DNA from: Haematococcus lacustris | Lineage: Eukaryota > Chlorophyta > Chlorophyceae > Chlamydomonadales > Haematococcaceae | Length of the DNA stretch: 64,000 bases | Assembly: GCA_030144725.1 (NCBI GenBank) | Contig: JASKMD010000008.1 | Location: 17,078,863-17,142,862, forward strand | Direction: 5' to 3' | Shown here: one piece after another, positions 49,110 to 59,082 of the stretch | Position numbering within the stretch: position 1 is the first letter of the stretch | How the letters are laid out: each line of letters starts with the position of its first letter | The notes under the pieces: model-generated | What the model saw: the letters and a program-made list of their open reading frames with translations, nothing else | Database searches by the model: none | What the model was told of the DNA's origin: nothing | Translations under genes and position numbers: made by a program

Positions 49110-49174
49110 ATTTGAGCTGGACCAGCAGCCACTAGTATATTTCCGCTATTGGCCACTACTGGTCCGGCTCAAAT
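49110..49174 (+). other. Long hairpin in 3' flank of Fanzor C (candidate guide-RNA scaffold)
   Basis: ATTTGAGCTGGACCAGCAG at 49110-49128 pairs with the segment ending CCGGCTCAAAT at 49174, with two mismatched positions in 19. It begins about 157 nt after the stop. The arm sequence is shared with locus D. Confidence 0.5.
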
Positions 49175-49624
49175 AAAGGCCCTAGTGAGGGAAAGGGGGG
49201 CTGGCAACAGTCCATGAAACAAACAAAACTGCCATGTCCTAATGTGTGTGCCATCATAATGCGTAACGACAATGAATCTTGTTGACCTCGTTGACAACTA
49301 GGTAGCGGTTGAAGGTGTTGTTCGACGACGTTAGGAGTTCCGTGTATTCTTGCCTTGCATGGGCAGCTCACAAGGTCTATACCTGGGGAGCGTGCTGGCA
49401 ACAGTGCTGGCGGCTCACAAGGTCTAGACAAACAAAACTTATTCGATACGGAACAACATGTTTACCTGTGAGTAATCTTACTCAACTACTCCAATTACGT
49501 TGAAGCATCCTCGGTCGCACCCTTGATGAATACAAACCCCACACCGATGGCATTGTCCCCCTAAACCACTCGGCACGTCATCAAAACTACCCGTCGGTAC
49601 TCTGCTGCCCGCTGCAACCTCTGC

Positions 49625-49775
49625 CCTTGGGCTGCCGGTCATTGGCTAGCTTGTAGCGCTGCTGGTACTCATCGCCTCCAGGCCCTCATAGCTGCACAGC
49701 TCCAGGGGGCACTGCATGCTCTCCCCAATACGTTGTAAGTTTAGGCATCCGCCGGTGTCCCGGTCCAGCCACCTG
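49625..49775 (-). pseudogene. Fanzor remnant, locus F
   Basis: Minus-strand trace of the RuvC-III block: GRWLDRDTGGCLNLQRIGES, then a segment equivalent to PLELC. The DRDCNAALN core is damaged to DRDTGGCLN. Nothing else of the protein was found. It lies about 420 bp beyond locus C, in the space before epsilon-tubulin. Confidence 0.7.
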
Positions 49776-50061
49776 CCCCATGGGGGGGCCTGGGGTTAGT
49801 TGCTGAGCCAGGTGCAGCAGGGAGGGAGTGCGGCTTATCAGTGCGTTATGCATAAGCGTACACTGCCAATGCCTTTGGGCTTGTGCTAGAGTGTGTGGTT
49901 GCATTGCTGCCCTGTAAACTTCCTAGCTGCTCACACAAGTCATCTGGGCTGCTAGGAAGTCAGGTGACCATGTTTGATCGCGCCTTGGTTGTAGCCTTGC
50001 TATGGTGGGAGGGCGGGCCGTCCTAGGCTGTGCATGGGGTGTGTAAGTATGTGGACACGAG

Positions 50062-53000
50062 TTAGATGAAAGAGAGGCCACGAGGCCGCATGCGGGTGAT
50101 GGGAGGTGGCTGTTGTGCCTGCTCCGTGGCGGCGTACCGGGCTGTGATGCCTGTCAGGACCTCCGCAGCATGGTCAAACATGGACAACTCCATGTATTGT
50201 TCATAATGGTGCGTGTACACCCTGCGTGGAGATGAACAGACATGAACATTTTATAAATGTAACCACCAACTCCCCTTGCACTCACTATCATTGACTTTGG
50301 ATGTGGCCGGCCACATGCCTTGCAGATACCCTGCCAGCTTCCGTGCTTGCTCTGCCCTGACTTGCCTATTAGACCATGCTGCAAGGCATGCCCACCTCCT
50401 TTTGTACAGCTTCTCAAAGCGTTCCTTCATGGCGCGAAAGGTGGCAGTGATGGCGGAGTTGTTGGCCAGGCACAGAAGAGCATTGGGTAGGCCCACCGGG
50501 GGCACGCTGCAAATGCCCAACTTGAATCCCTGCACGTGATGCACAGCCACAGCTTTGCTTGGCATGCCTTTCAGCCTTCAATATATGCAACCATCAGCTC
50601 ACATCACTGTTCCAATGCGCCATTTGCAGCGACGGCCTGATGCGCGCCACGTTGCGGTTGATATCGCTGATGTTGGCGCTGGCGCCGCGCATGAGGAGAC
50701 CGCACGCAAGGTATGTTCCATGGCGGGGGTCAGCGCGGATCAGCTGGTGCTCTCGCGAAAACACATCGGTGAAAATCTGCACAGTCAATCATCGAGGCCC
50801 CCGGCACAGTCTGACGTAGCCCCGGCGCAACCCCGGCGCAACCCCGGCTCCACTCTGCGATTGCTTTTTCGCACACCGCGGCAGACCGTGCGTAAGGGTT
50901 GTAATACAATCCGCACCTGATCAACGGTGCGCGGCGCGGCTAGCTTTGCCAGGTCCTTCGGTGCGCAGAGGGGTGACATGGAAGAAATCAAGAAATGCAT
51001 CTGTGCAGCAGGCGAACAAGGTAAGGGCAGCAATGTGGGCATGCCGGGATGGGCTTGCCGTCACTGCTGCGAGTGCCACACCCTCATGCTTGATGACAAT
51101 GGTGTTTGCGCACCTGGGGGAAGGGTACCAGGTTCATGGTGATGTCGTTCAGGTCTACATTCAGCGAGCCCTCAAAGCGCATGCTGCTGGTCATGTTCAG
51201 CAGCATGGTGGCTGCAATGCCGTTCATGGCATCAAACGGTTTGGATGCTGCACAGGCAACAAAACCCATGCAGCTCGACAGGTGGCAAAAATGCAAGCCA
51301 AGAGCATGCAGCCATGCAGGCAGGAAGCATAGAGGCGTGGGGGGCGAAAGAGCACATCCCAGCTCCTACAGACCTTTCCCAGATTCCAAGGCTTGGGCCG
51401 AAGTTGCCCCAGCAGCAAGTTTTGGCTCCCACCTGGTCAGGAACCATAGTGTGACACGTGTGGCCAGGCCTGAAGGCGTCACAGGGTGTGACCAGGAAGC
51501 ATGTAGTGCAAGGTGTGACCAAACACTGCAGGGTCTTACGTGCAGCAGGGTGACCGGTGCATGCCACAGGGAAAACCACAGGGTGGTGGGTGTGGTCATT
51601 TGTTACGCACTGTGCTAAAAGAGCACCTGAGGCTGTCGGCAGTGTCGGCAGCGTCAACAGCAGCAGCAGCGGCAACAGCAGCGGCAGCAGTAGCCATAGC
51701 AGCAGTGGCAGTAGTGGCATGCCAAGCATGGCATATGCTCCAGGTGGGAGGTGTGTCCCATGGGGTGCACACACCCATTGACATCTTGCCGCTACTGCTG
51801 CCGCTGCCGCCACCGCGACCACTGCCGCTGCCACTACCGCTGACACTGACGCTACCGCTACCACTGCCGCTGCCATTGCCATTGCCGCTGCCGCTGCCGC
51901 TACTGCTGCCGCTACCGCTGCTGCATCAGGCAAGGGATGGTGTTGTCATGACCCCGTTCCAGCAGCCGCTAGCATCAGGGCAGGCCTAGACCTCTAGCGA
52001 CCGCCAACCTAGAAGTCTAGATTTTTCTAGCCTAGAATTCTAGGTTTTCAAGGTTCCAAGGTTTTTCATTTTTCCAAGGTTTTTTCTAGGCCCCTCTTGC
52101 CTAGAATTCTAGGCTTTTTCAGGTTCCGAGCCACCTAGAAATTCTATGGGCGCGCCCTAGCTAGAGGGCCTGACTGCTGCCGCAGCCGGGCAGCTCACTT
52201 GTTGCAGATGTCGATGAGCGCTTGATTCTCCAGCGGCAGCACACAGTCCGCGTGCTCCACCAGCTTGCTGGCTGCCAGCAGGGCGTTGTAGGGGGAGGTC
52301 ACCACGTGGTCGTCCTCACTGGGGAACACGCTGGCGGTGAAGCGGAACACGTCAGGGTAATGATCCTAGCCAGGGGGAGCAGGGGAGGGCAGGGGGGCAG
52401 GGCAGGGGAGGGGAGGGCAGGGGGGCAGGGGTCTGAGCTAGAAAGGGGTGGGGTGGGCTGGGTGATGAAGAAGGCGGGGGGGAGCGGGGGGCGGCAGGGA
52501 TAAGGCAGGGTGGCGTCAGGCTGGGATAGACAATAGCCCATAGAATGGGCCATAGAATAGAAGTTCAAACGAAGAGAAAGCACGCACCTCTCTAGACATC
52601 CCCTCACTTCCCCCTCACCCCACTCCCACCTCACTCCCATCTCACTCCCACCTTGCTATCAGTCTTTCCCCCTGCCTAGCCCCTGCCTGCCCGCTAGCCT
52701 TGTTCCCTGCCTGCCTGCCTGCCTGCCCCCCTTCCTGCCCCCCTTCCTGCTAACCCACCTGCCTGTTCCCCTGACCCCCTGCCGGCCCCCTCCTTGCGAC
52801 CAGCCTCACCGCCAGCAGCTCCAAGATGTAGGTGCCCACCCCACTGCCCGTCCCCCCACCCAGGGAGTGCAGCAGCAGGAAGCTCTGCAGGGAGTCGCAG
52901 CTTTCAACTGTATGCTGGATCTTGTCCAGCAGCTGCAGCCAGGGCGGCAGGTAGCGGCGGGTGGCCGGGTGGGCAGTTAGGCAGTTGGGTTTTGAAGTTT

Positions 53001-55983
53001 GGTGGGGGGCCCAGCGGGCGGGCGGGGTGGGGGGGAGGGAAGCAGGCAGGTAGACGAGTAGGGGGGCAGGGGGTAGGCAGGAGCTCGCCCAGGCTGAGTA
53101 GCGAGCTGGGTGGCGTTGTGTTGGAGTCAGGACATGGCGCCTAATTAGGCACAGTGCCACCGCAGGCCTCAGCAGGATGTGCTGGCAGAGGGCACATGGA
53201 GCTCCATCCTCTAACATTGGTTCTACTACAAGCTCAGCTTATGCCCCCTCATCCCCCTCGCCCCCTCACCCCCTAGCCCCCTTGCCCCTCGGCCCTCATC
53301 CCCCTTGCCCCCTCAGCCCCCCGCCACCTTGCCCCTTGACCCCTTGCCCAGGGCCCCAGGCCTATATGGGGGTGACCAGGACAACCCAGGCCATGACATG
53401 CTCGTTAACACTAGCTAACGCCCGCCAACACCTGCCCCATCATGGCAGTCGTCCAGCCTGCAGCCCCCCCCTCCCCCTCACTCCTAGCCTAGCAACCCCT
53501 TTGCTGGTCCGCATGTGCAACCTGGATTTTGTCAATCTCCCTGAACACGATGGGACAACCTACCCCTACACCGCCGCCAGCTATGAACCCTGGCATTGAG
53601 ATGCGGCTGCCCTGCTCACCAGGTCGTGGTATTGAGGGCCGTAGCAGTGGTTGCCATGCGCCCAGTTGTTGCCCGCCCCGCTGACATCAGAGATGAGCTG
53701 CTGCGTGTCCAGCACATCCCCCAGTGGGCCCTGTGGTCAGGGTAGGCAGGACTCACCCTTAGGCAGCGTACTATGCCTTGCTGCAGCCTTGGTACCGCTG
53801 GGCGGGGCAGGGGCCATGCAACCATTATTAATCACAATCGCGTGGATTCCGTCACCATGCGGTAAACACAGGCTGCCTGATACAGGGATGCCGTTCCTCG
53901 CAGACCCGGCACTGACTTGACCATTCCAATATGATTCCCATTTTTGTTTTTAGTTATGGTTTTTATTGTGGTTTCATGTTATGCAACCATGCCTGCGCCA
54001 CCCACACACTCCTGCCAATTGCACTTCACTCAGGAGCCTACTTAAACTGCAAGCCTGCAGCCCTCCCTGGGAAGGGTAGGGGCCAGGCCAGGCACCAGGC
54101 CATGGGCCAAAAGGAGGCTGGCTCATGCCGTGTGCCAGCTCCCTCTACCCGCAAGGCCTAAGGGCAGAAGGAGCAGCAGCGGCAGGGGCAGGGAGGTGCC
54201 ACACCCCAAGCTCACAGCCTACAGTTGCATGCAGCAGGCTGCTCTGCACCGGGAGCATGCGACCACGCTGCAACATGCGCTGACCCGTTCAGAGCAAGGC
54301 AAGCCAGCAGACCCCTCTCCCTCCCCTCTCCACCCGCTAGGCCCTGCTCATGCCCCACCCACACCTGCCCAGCCCCGCCTATGCCTGCTTATGTGCTCCT
54401 ACCCAAAGCAGAAGAAGTAGTAGAAGGAGAAGACGGAAGAGGAAACGAAAGGAAAAAGGGAAAAGGGAGAGGAAAAGAAGAAAAAAAGGGAAAAGGATGA
54501 GGAAAAGAAAAAGTAGGGAAAAGGAAGAGAAAAGAAAACCACTATGCAGGACCCGGGTGCATGAAGGGAGGAGGTACTGCCGGGGGCATGGCCTTGTCCA
54601 CCCCTGGCCCGCCCATGGGACAGGTGGTTGGACTGGAACCCCTAGCTCCCAGCACATTGGTGAGAGTCTGCAGCGGCGCCTAGAGCAGTGCAGTGGGACT
54701 GAGCTCAAGGCAGCAGGGCCTCATGCTGGAAACATGCTGGCTGCCCAAACCAGGCAGCGGCTGCACTGGTGGGGTGCATTAAGCCGCTGAGGTCACAGGG
54801 GGCCTGGAGGGCGGGGCCCAACACCAGGCATTGGGGTGACAACTGACATGCATGCATCCCTCACAGCATGCAGCTGTCGCCTGCCCTGAGGCCGACATGG
54901 CATTGAGTAATATTCCATTACCCTGGTTGTCCAAGGCCATGGCTTTCACTAGGGTGCACCAAGTTTGGGTTAGGACATTTTTGGGTCAGGCAGCAGTTGA
55001 GGGTACGCCATGCATGCTCCATGCATGGTCACACATGGGCCAATGACCTGGTTGAGGTGTCACGACAGGAGAGGTGTCGCGGGCTGCCTACCTTGAGCAT
55101 CTCGTTAATCACCCCACACTCCATGTCCACGATGACGGAGCGTGCCTTAGGGGAACAGCAGGCGAGCAGTACAAGCAGTACAAGCAGTACAAGCAAGCGG
55201 GTGGGCCAGCAGGCAAGGATAACAAACGATGCCAACAGTGCAGCTGTCAGGCTGGTGGTCCTGCGGGCGGGCAGGTGGACAGCTGAGTGGGCAGCAGTGT
55301 AGGTGGGTGGGCGGGTGGGCAGGTGAGCTTCACCACTTCAGTGCTTCAGGGACTACCGCTAAGGGTTGAGCTTACACAGGGGCACAGGAGCAGCTGCCTT
55401 GTGATGCATGGTGCACTTCAGCAGCACAGAATGATGTTGGGGTGGGTGTGTATGTAGTTGTGACCTTGGCATGCCCTACTCTGAAGCAGGCACATCCAGG
55501 CTGATGTATTTGCTGCACACATTGGCAGTGGGTAGCAACATCGTGATGTGGGTAGCCTCTCACTGGCAGAGGCCAGCCTGTCACTCTACTGCTGAAGCTG
55601 GGGTGAAGGCTGTAGCCAACGGTGAGGCGAGGCCAAGCAGCCGGGCCAGGCACACTGTAAGCACAGCGGACAACAGCATTGCTAACCTTGAGTGTTTGGA
55701 TGCGGCCGCGCCCATCTCCATTTTCCAGGTTTCTGTGTGGTTCCACTCGGGTGTCAACATTGCGGAAGAAGCTGCAACATGGAGCACCATGCACCAAGCA
55801 TTGTCAACAACAGGTGCATGGCACTCGTTAGGTTGCATAGGGTGGTGACTGCCTGCTGAGGGCTTCATCAAAGACGCCCTTGGTGTTGTAGGCTGCATGC
55901 TCTCGTAGGGCCAGCTCCCAAAACCTGCACCCAATCTGATTCCCGCATTGCCCGCACTGTATGGTTACTAGCTCGCGGGGCAT
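50062..55983 (-). CDS. TUBE1: Epsilon-tubulin
   Basis: Divergent tubulin needed for triplet microtubules of centrioles/basal bodies (the BLD2 protein in Chlamydomonas). Start ATG 55983 gives [20 protein letters not shown], then [26 protein letters not shown] (near 55765); [15 protein letters not shown] (near 55130); [18 protein letters not shown] and [13 protein letters not shown] (53730-53640); the GTP-binding [17 protein letters not shown] (near 52850); [20 protein letters not shown] (near 52340); [19 protein letters not shown] (near 51230); [14 protein letters not shown] (near 51010); [19 protein letters not shown] (near 50770); [20 protein letters not shown] (near 50520); last exon [12 protein letters not shown] ending PRGLSFI, stop at 50062-50064. 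These follow the family order without a visible break. Introns carry repeats and a possible Fanzor trace. Head to head with Fanzor G. Confidence 0.95.
51655..51935. repeat. Degenerate trinucleotide repeats, self-complementary halves (TUBE1 intron)
   Basis: GCAGCGGCAGCAGTAGC-type triplets (51655-51722) are followed about 60 bp later by GCCGCTACTGCTGCC-type triplets (51785-51930). The two halves are reverse complements in kind and could pair in the transcript. Confidence 0.75.
52005..52150. repeat. Palindrome cluster CCTAGAATTCTAGG (TUBE1 intron)
   Basis: Two exact copies of the 14-bp palindrome (near 52040 and 52100) with degenerate relatives (CCTAGAAGTCTAG, CCTAGAAATTCTA) on both sides, in a locally AT-richer stretch with CAAGGTT repeats. 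Confidence 0.85.
54415..54540. repeat. Polypurine (GA-rich) tract (TUBE1 intron)
   Basis: About 125 bp almost entirely A and G on the plus strand, i.e. a polypyrimidine tract in the gene's sense strand. Confidence 0.9.
54570..54720 (+). pseudogene. Possible Fanzor remnant, locus H (TUBE1 intron)
   Basis: DNA alignment to the RuvC-III region of C: CAGGTGGTTGGACTGGAAC resembles its GRWLDRD codons; after an 11-nt gap, CAGCACATTGGTGAGAG matches the QRIGE codons and GCGGCGCCTAGAGC the PLEL codons. Too short and gapped to be certain. Confidence 0.4.
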
Positions 55984-56065
55984 ACGAAACAAAAAAGGAA
56001 GCAGATCAAACAAAAAATGGGGCAACTACTTCCTCACTCGCGCAATTCGTAAGTGGTGGGCGTCT

Positions 56066-56086
56066 GACGGCTGAAGAGCTGACCGT
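56066..56086. repeat. 21-nt direct repeat, left of Fanzor G
   Basis: Matches 58907-58928 except for one inserted C (core CTGAAGAGCTGACCGT). It lies in the TUBE1 upstream region. The pair brackets the whole Fanzor G locus. Confidence 0.85.
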
Positions 56087-56269
56087 CTCTACATTTCGTC
56101 GCTACATTTCTTCTAAATAAACATGAAACTAACAGGAGAACCAGGAAAAAGGAAAAACAGGACATCGAAGGCAATTGGCGATACAGTTAGCGAAGCGAGT
56201 TAGGAAAACGCAGCGAAACAGACAGCGCAGACGTAATCGTAATGCCTCGGACAGTTAGGTTGACCGTGA

Positions 56270-58706
56270 GGCCGACGCGCCGCCAGAACCAAGTCAGGCC
56301 CAGCGGAGCATGCAGGCCAACGGTGCAGCGCACTGGACTCACAACCACAATAACACATGGCACCTTGATAAGGGGTGTATCCGCTGCGGGGTCGTGCCGT
56401 CCGAAGTGGTGGAAGCGCGGATCTACGACCACCTTGTGCTTTGGGTGGAGGCCTGCAGCAAGAGGGCGCTGCTCGCCAGCTTGCTGTTGGGGCTCATGGT
56501 GCGCGGCTGCTTCACGCGTCACTGTACTTGCGGATGGCCAGGAGCTCTTGGAGGAAACCCCTGCTGAGGACGCGTTCATCCCGGTCTTGGCGGAGCGCAA
56601 CCTATACCTGCAGCTCGGCCGCGGTACGCCCCCTCCCGGAATGCAGTCTCGGCCCAGCTTAGGTGTGGTTGCTGTTTGGGCCGCGCACCCGGGACTCCGC
56701 GACGAGCTCAACGCTGTACCTCGCTAACCGCAAGACCGCAACACCGTCGACGATGTGGGCCAGAAGCTGGAGACGAGCTTTGCCAACAGCCTCACCGAGC
56801 TGTTCAAGCGCGGAGTTGGGCAAGCGGTGGCTCTGGCTGGAGCCAGGGTCATCGCTGGCTCACACGAGCACCAGCGCCGCTTTAGGTTGCCCGTGGATGG
56901 CAGGCCAGCCTGGACTGAGCGTCAGCGCAGCTGGGTGTCGCGGAGTGTGCGGAGGTGACCTGGCTACAGCTGCAAGGCGCACCACATCAAGCTCGACACC
57001 CGGGCCATCTATGGCCTGATGCGGGCCGCTGGCATGCTGCCAGCGGACATCACCTCCTTGACCAAGTTCAGGAATGGTGTGGCCGGGCCCAAGGACAGTG
57101 AGGTGAATGAGCGTTGAGCTGGCCAGCCTGGCATGTTGCTTTGAGGCATATTGCCGGTGGCATGTTGCTTGAGGCATGTTGCTGGTGGCATATTGCTGGT
57201 GGCATGTTGCTTGAGGCATATTGTTGGTGGTAGCATTGACTGATGGTGTTTGGGTGGCTCCAAGTGTGTTGAGTCGATTGATGTTGGCTACAGGTGGCCA
57301 ACCGGTGGATCGCCTTCCTGCCCGACCAATCCCTCTGGCCAAACGACGGGCAGACATTCGCGCAGGTGGTCCATACGGACGGAGTCACGGTTAGCATGCT
57401 GTTCACGCGCCCCAAGCCAGCAGGGCCGCCCGACGAGCTGCCTCGCATGGGCAAGCAGGAGGGCGCTGTCAACCCGTTGGCGCACCTGGACGCCGACTGG
57501 CTAGGCTGCGACCCGGGCAAAACGAACATGGCGATAGTGGCCCACGAGGAGCGGTACCCCTCCGGCGCTGTGGAGTCCGTGTGGCAGCGCGGTCTGACTG
57601 CGGGGCACTACTACCGGCAGAGCGGCATCACGCAGCACGCCAAGGTTTCCAAGGCCTGGCTGGCCGGCCAATGTGCTGTCGCAAGTCACCAACTACACCG
57701 CCTCGCTGCAGCGGTACCGGGAGTACGCCGCCATGACGCTGGTGACCTGGCCCGCCATGTGGGCCGAGCTGTCCAAGCCGCGCTGATCCAACGCCAGATT
57801 CCGGCTGTACCGATACAAGCAGAGCACGGTGGCCAAGTTCTGGGCTAAGGTGAGTAGGCCGTACCAAGCCAGTGTGTGTGCTAGTGTGTGTGGTCACGAT
57901 GCTTGGCTTTGCCATGGCTGGACCTGAGCTCACAATGTGTCTCTCCTTGTGTGCCTTGGCTGCAGACTGTGAGGGGTGCCAGGGTACGCTGCAACTCGGC
58001 TGCCACAGGTCGCCCCCTAGCCCTGGCCTATGGGTCAGCAGGCTTCAGCGGTAGCGGCAGCATTGGCAGCAGGGGCGTGCCCGTCAAGCAGATGCTCCGG
58101 GAGGCATGCAAGCAGTTCCCCGGGCGTGTGGTGATGGTGCATGAGCTCCGTACCAGCCGGGTCAGCTCTGCCCGCACGAACGTGATGGCAGGCCAGGCAG
58201 AGTCTTTCAGGTAAGACACCCCAGGTGCATGTGCATTGTAGGAGTGGACTCATTACATGAATGGCACCTCACACAGCTGTGAAATAGCCTCACACACCAG
58301 CTGAGAGAGTCATAACATAGCTGTAAAATAGCCTCATACACCAACCCTTGACTGTGCCCTGCACCGTTCAGACTAAACATGGCTTGACTTAACACTTGGT
58401 TTGGCAATCTTACAAATGTGCATTGACATATATGTCGCCTTGTAGGTGGCTGCGCCCGGTGCGCAGCATGGCGACGCAGCCCCGGATGTGCTGAACAAGC
58501 AATGGCATCAGGTTCTACGATCGAGACGTGTCAGCCGCGCTCGACATCCGCCGCATTGCAGCCGGGCCGGGCCGGGCCGCCCTCGCGAGCTCAGCAGCTG
58601 GGTGGGCGCCATGCCTAACCCAGGCAGGCCAGGCCAGGAGTGGGTGCTCGTGCGCGACAGAGGCCTGCTGCGGAAGCGGCAGCGGCGGCACCAGCGGCAG
58701 CTATAG
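56270..58706 (+). pseudogene. Fanzor nuclease, locus G, longest copy but broken
   Basis: Same subfamily as locus A and the only copy with sequence upstream of RuvC-I. N-terminal pieces in shifting frames: DKGCIRCGVVPSEVVEARIY (56366-56430), DDVGQKLETSFANSLTELFK (near 56760), HHIKLDTRAIYGLMRAAGML (near 56980). A GT-AG intron leads to VANRWIAFLPDQSLWPNDGQ (57292), ADWLGCDPGKTNM (RuvC-I, near 57515), a shift near 57670 and a stop after SKPR (57784). The next exon carries RVVMVHELRTSRVSS (RuvC-II Glu kept) and ends SFR|. The last exon has a TTA-to-TGA stop relative to A (58490), then FYDRDVSAALDIRR (RuvC-III) and a shift at a GGGCC repeat before the common C-terminus (PGRPGQEWV), stop 58706. Inactive. 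It starts about 290 bp from the epsilon-tubulin start, on the opposite strand. Confidence 0.85.
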
Positions 58707-58772
58707 TGACATGTGCATTGATGGCCATGTGCATGATCATGCCATGGATCAGACAAAAAAACAATTCGATTG

Positions 58773-58797
58773 CCCCTGACAAAGGGGATGTGTGTGC
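58773..58797 (+). other. Hairpin downstream of Fanzor G stop
   Basis: CCCCTGACAAAGGGG (5-bp stem, GACAA loop) then ATGTGTGTG, 67 nt past the stop. Conserved with the hairpin after locus A although the intervening sequence has diverged. Confidence 0.5.
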
Positions 58798-58906
58798 GAT
58801 ACAGTATGCATAGGGTAGGATAGGGTTCTATCGACTCCTAGGGTTAGGGACCTAGGTTAGGGACACACACCGGTCTCTGACTGCTGTGGAGAAGTGTATG
58901 GTAGAG

Positions 58907-58928
58907 GACGGCCTGAAGAGCTGACCGT
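58907..58928. repeat. 22-nt direct repeat, right of Fanzor G
   Basis: Partner of 56066-56086. About 155 bp upstream of the next gene's start. Confidence 0.85.
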
Positions 58929-59082
58929 TTTGCATGTCTTCTGTTTGCCCAGCATCAATGTAGGCCGGCAGCACATATACAAGGCAGTGGTGAGTAGGCT
59001 GAGTTTCTCAATAAATCACACAGGCTGCAGAGTGACCCGTGCCTAGCAAGCTGAGGCTCGACCGGGGCACCACAAGCACAAC

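Larger units (their letters stand above)
47915..49202 (+). mobile_element. Fanzor-derived element, locus C (best-preserved short form)
   Basis: Homologous along its length to locus B (24505 down to 23245). The left boundary is defined by B/C similarity beginning TAAACTCACC; the right is where C and D similarity ends (GGGGGGCTG). A hairpin-forming ATGCC/GGCAT pair lies just inside the left end. About 330 bp of leader, a 235-codon ORF and 250 bp of conserved 3' sequence make up a unit of about 1.29 kb. Confidence 0.82.

Noticed and set aside
51232..51933. Long Ala/Val/Leu-rich frame
   Set aside because: Degenerate triplet repeats in an epsilon-tubulin intron; it overlaps an epsilon-tubulin exon in another frame.
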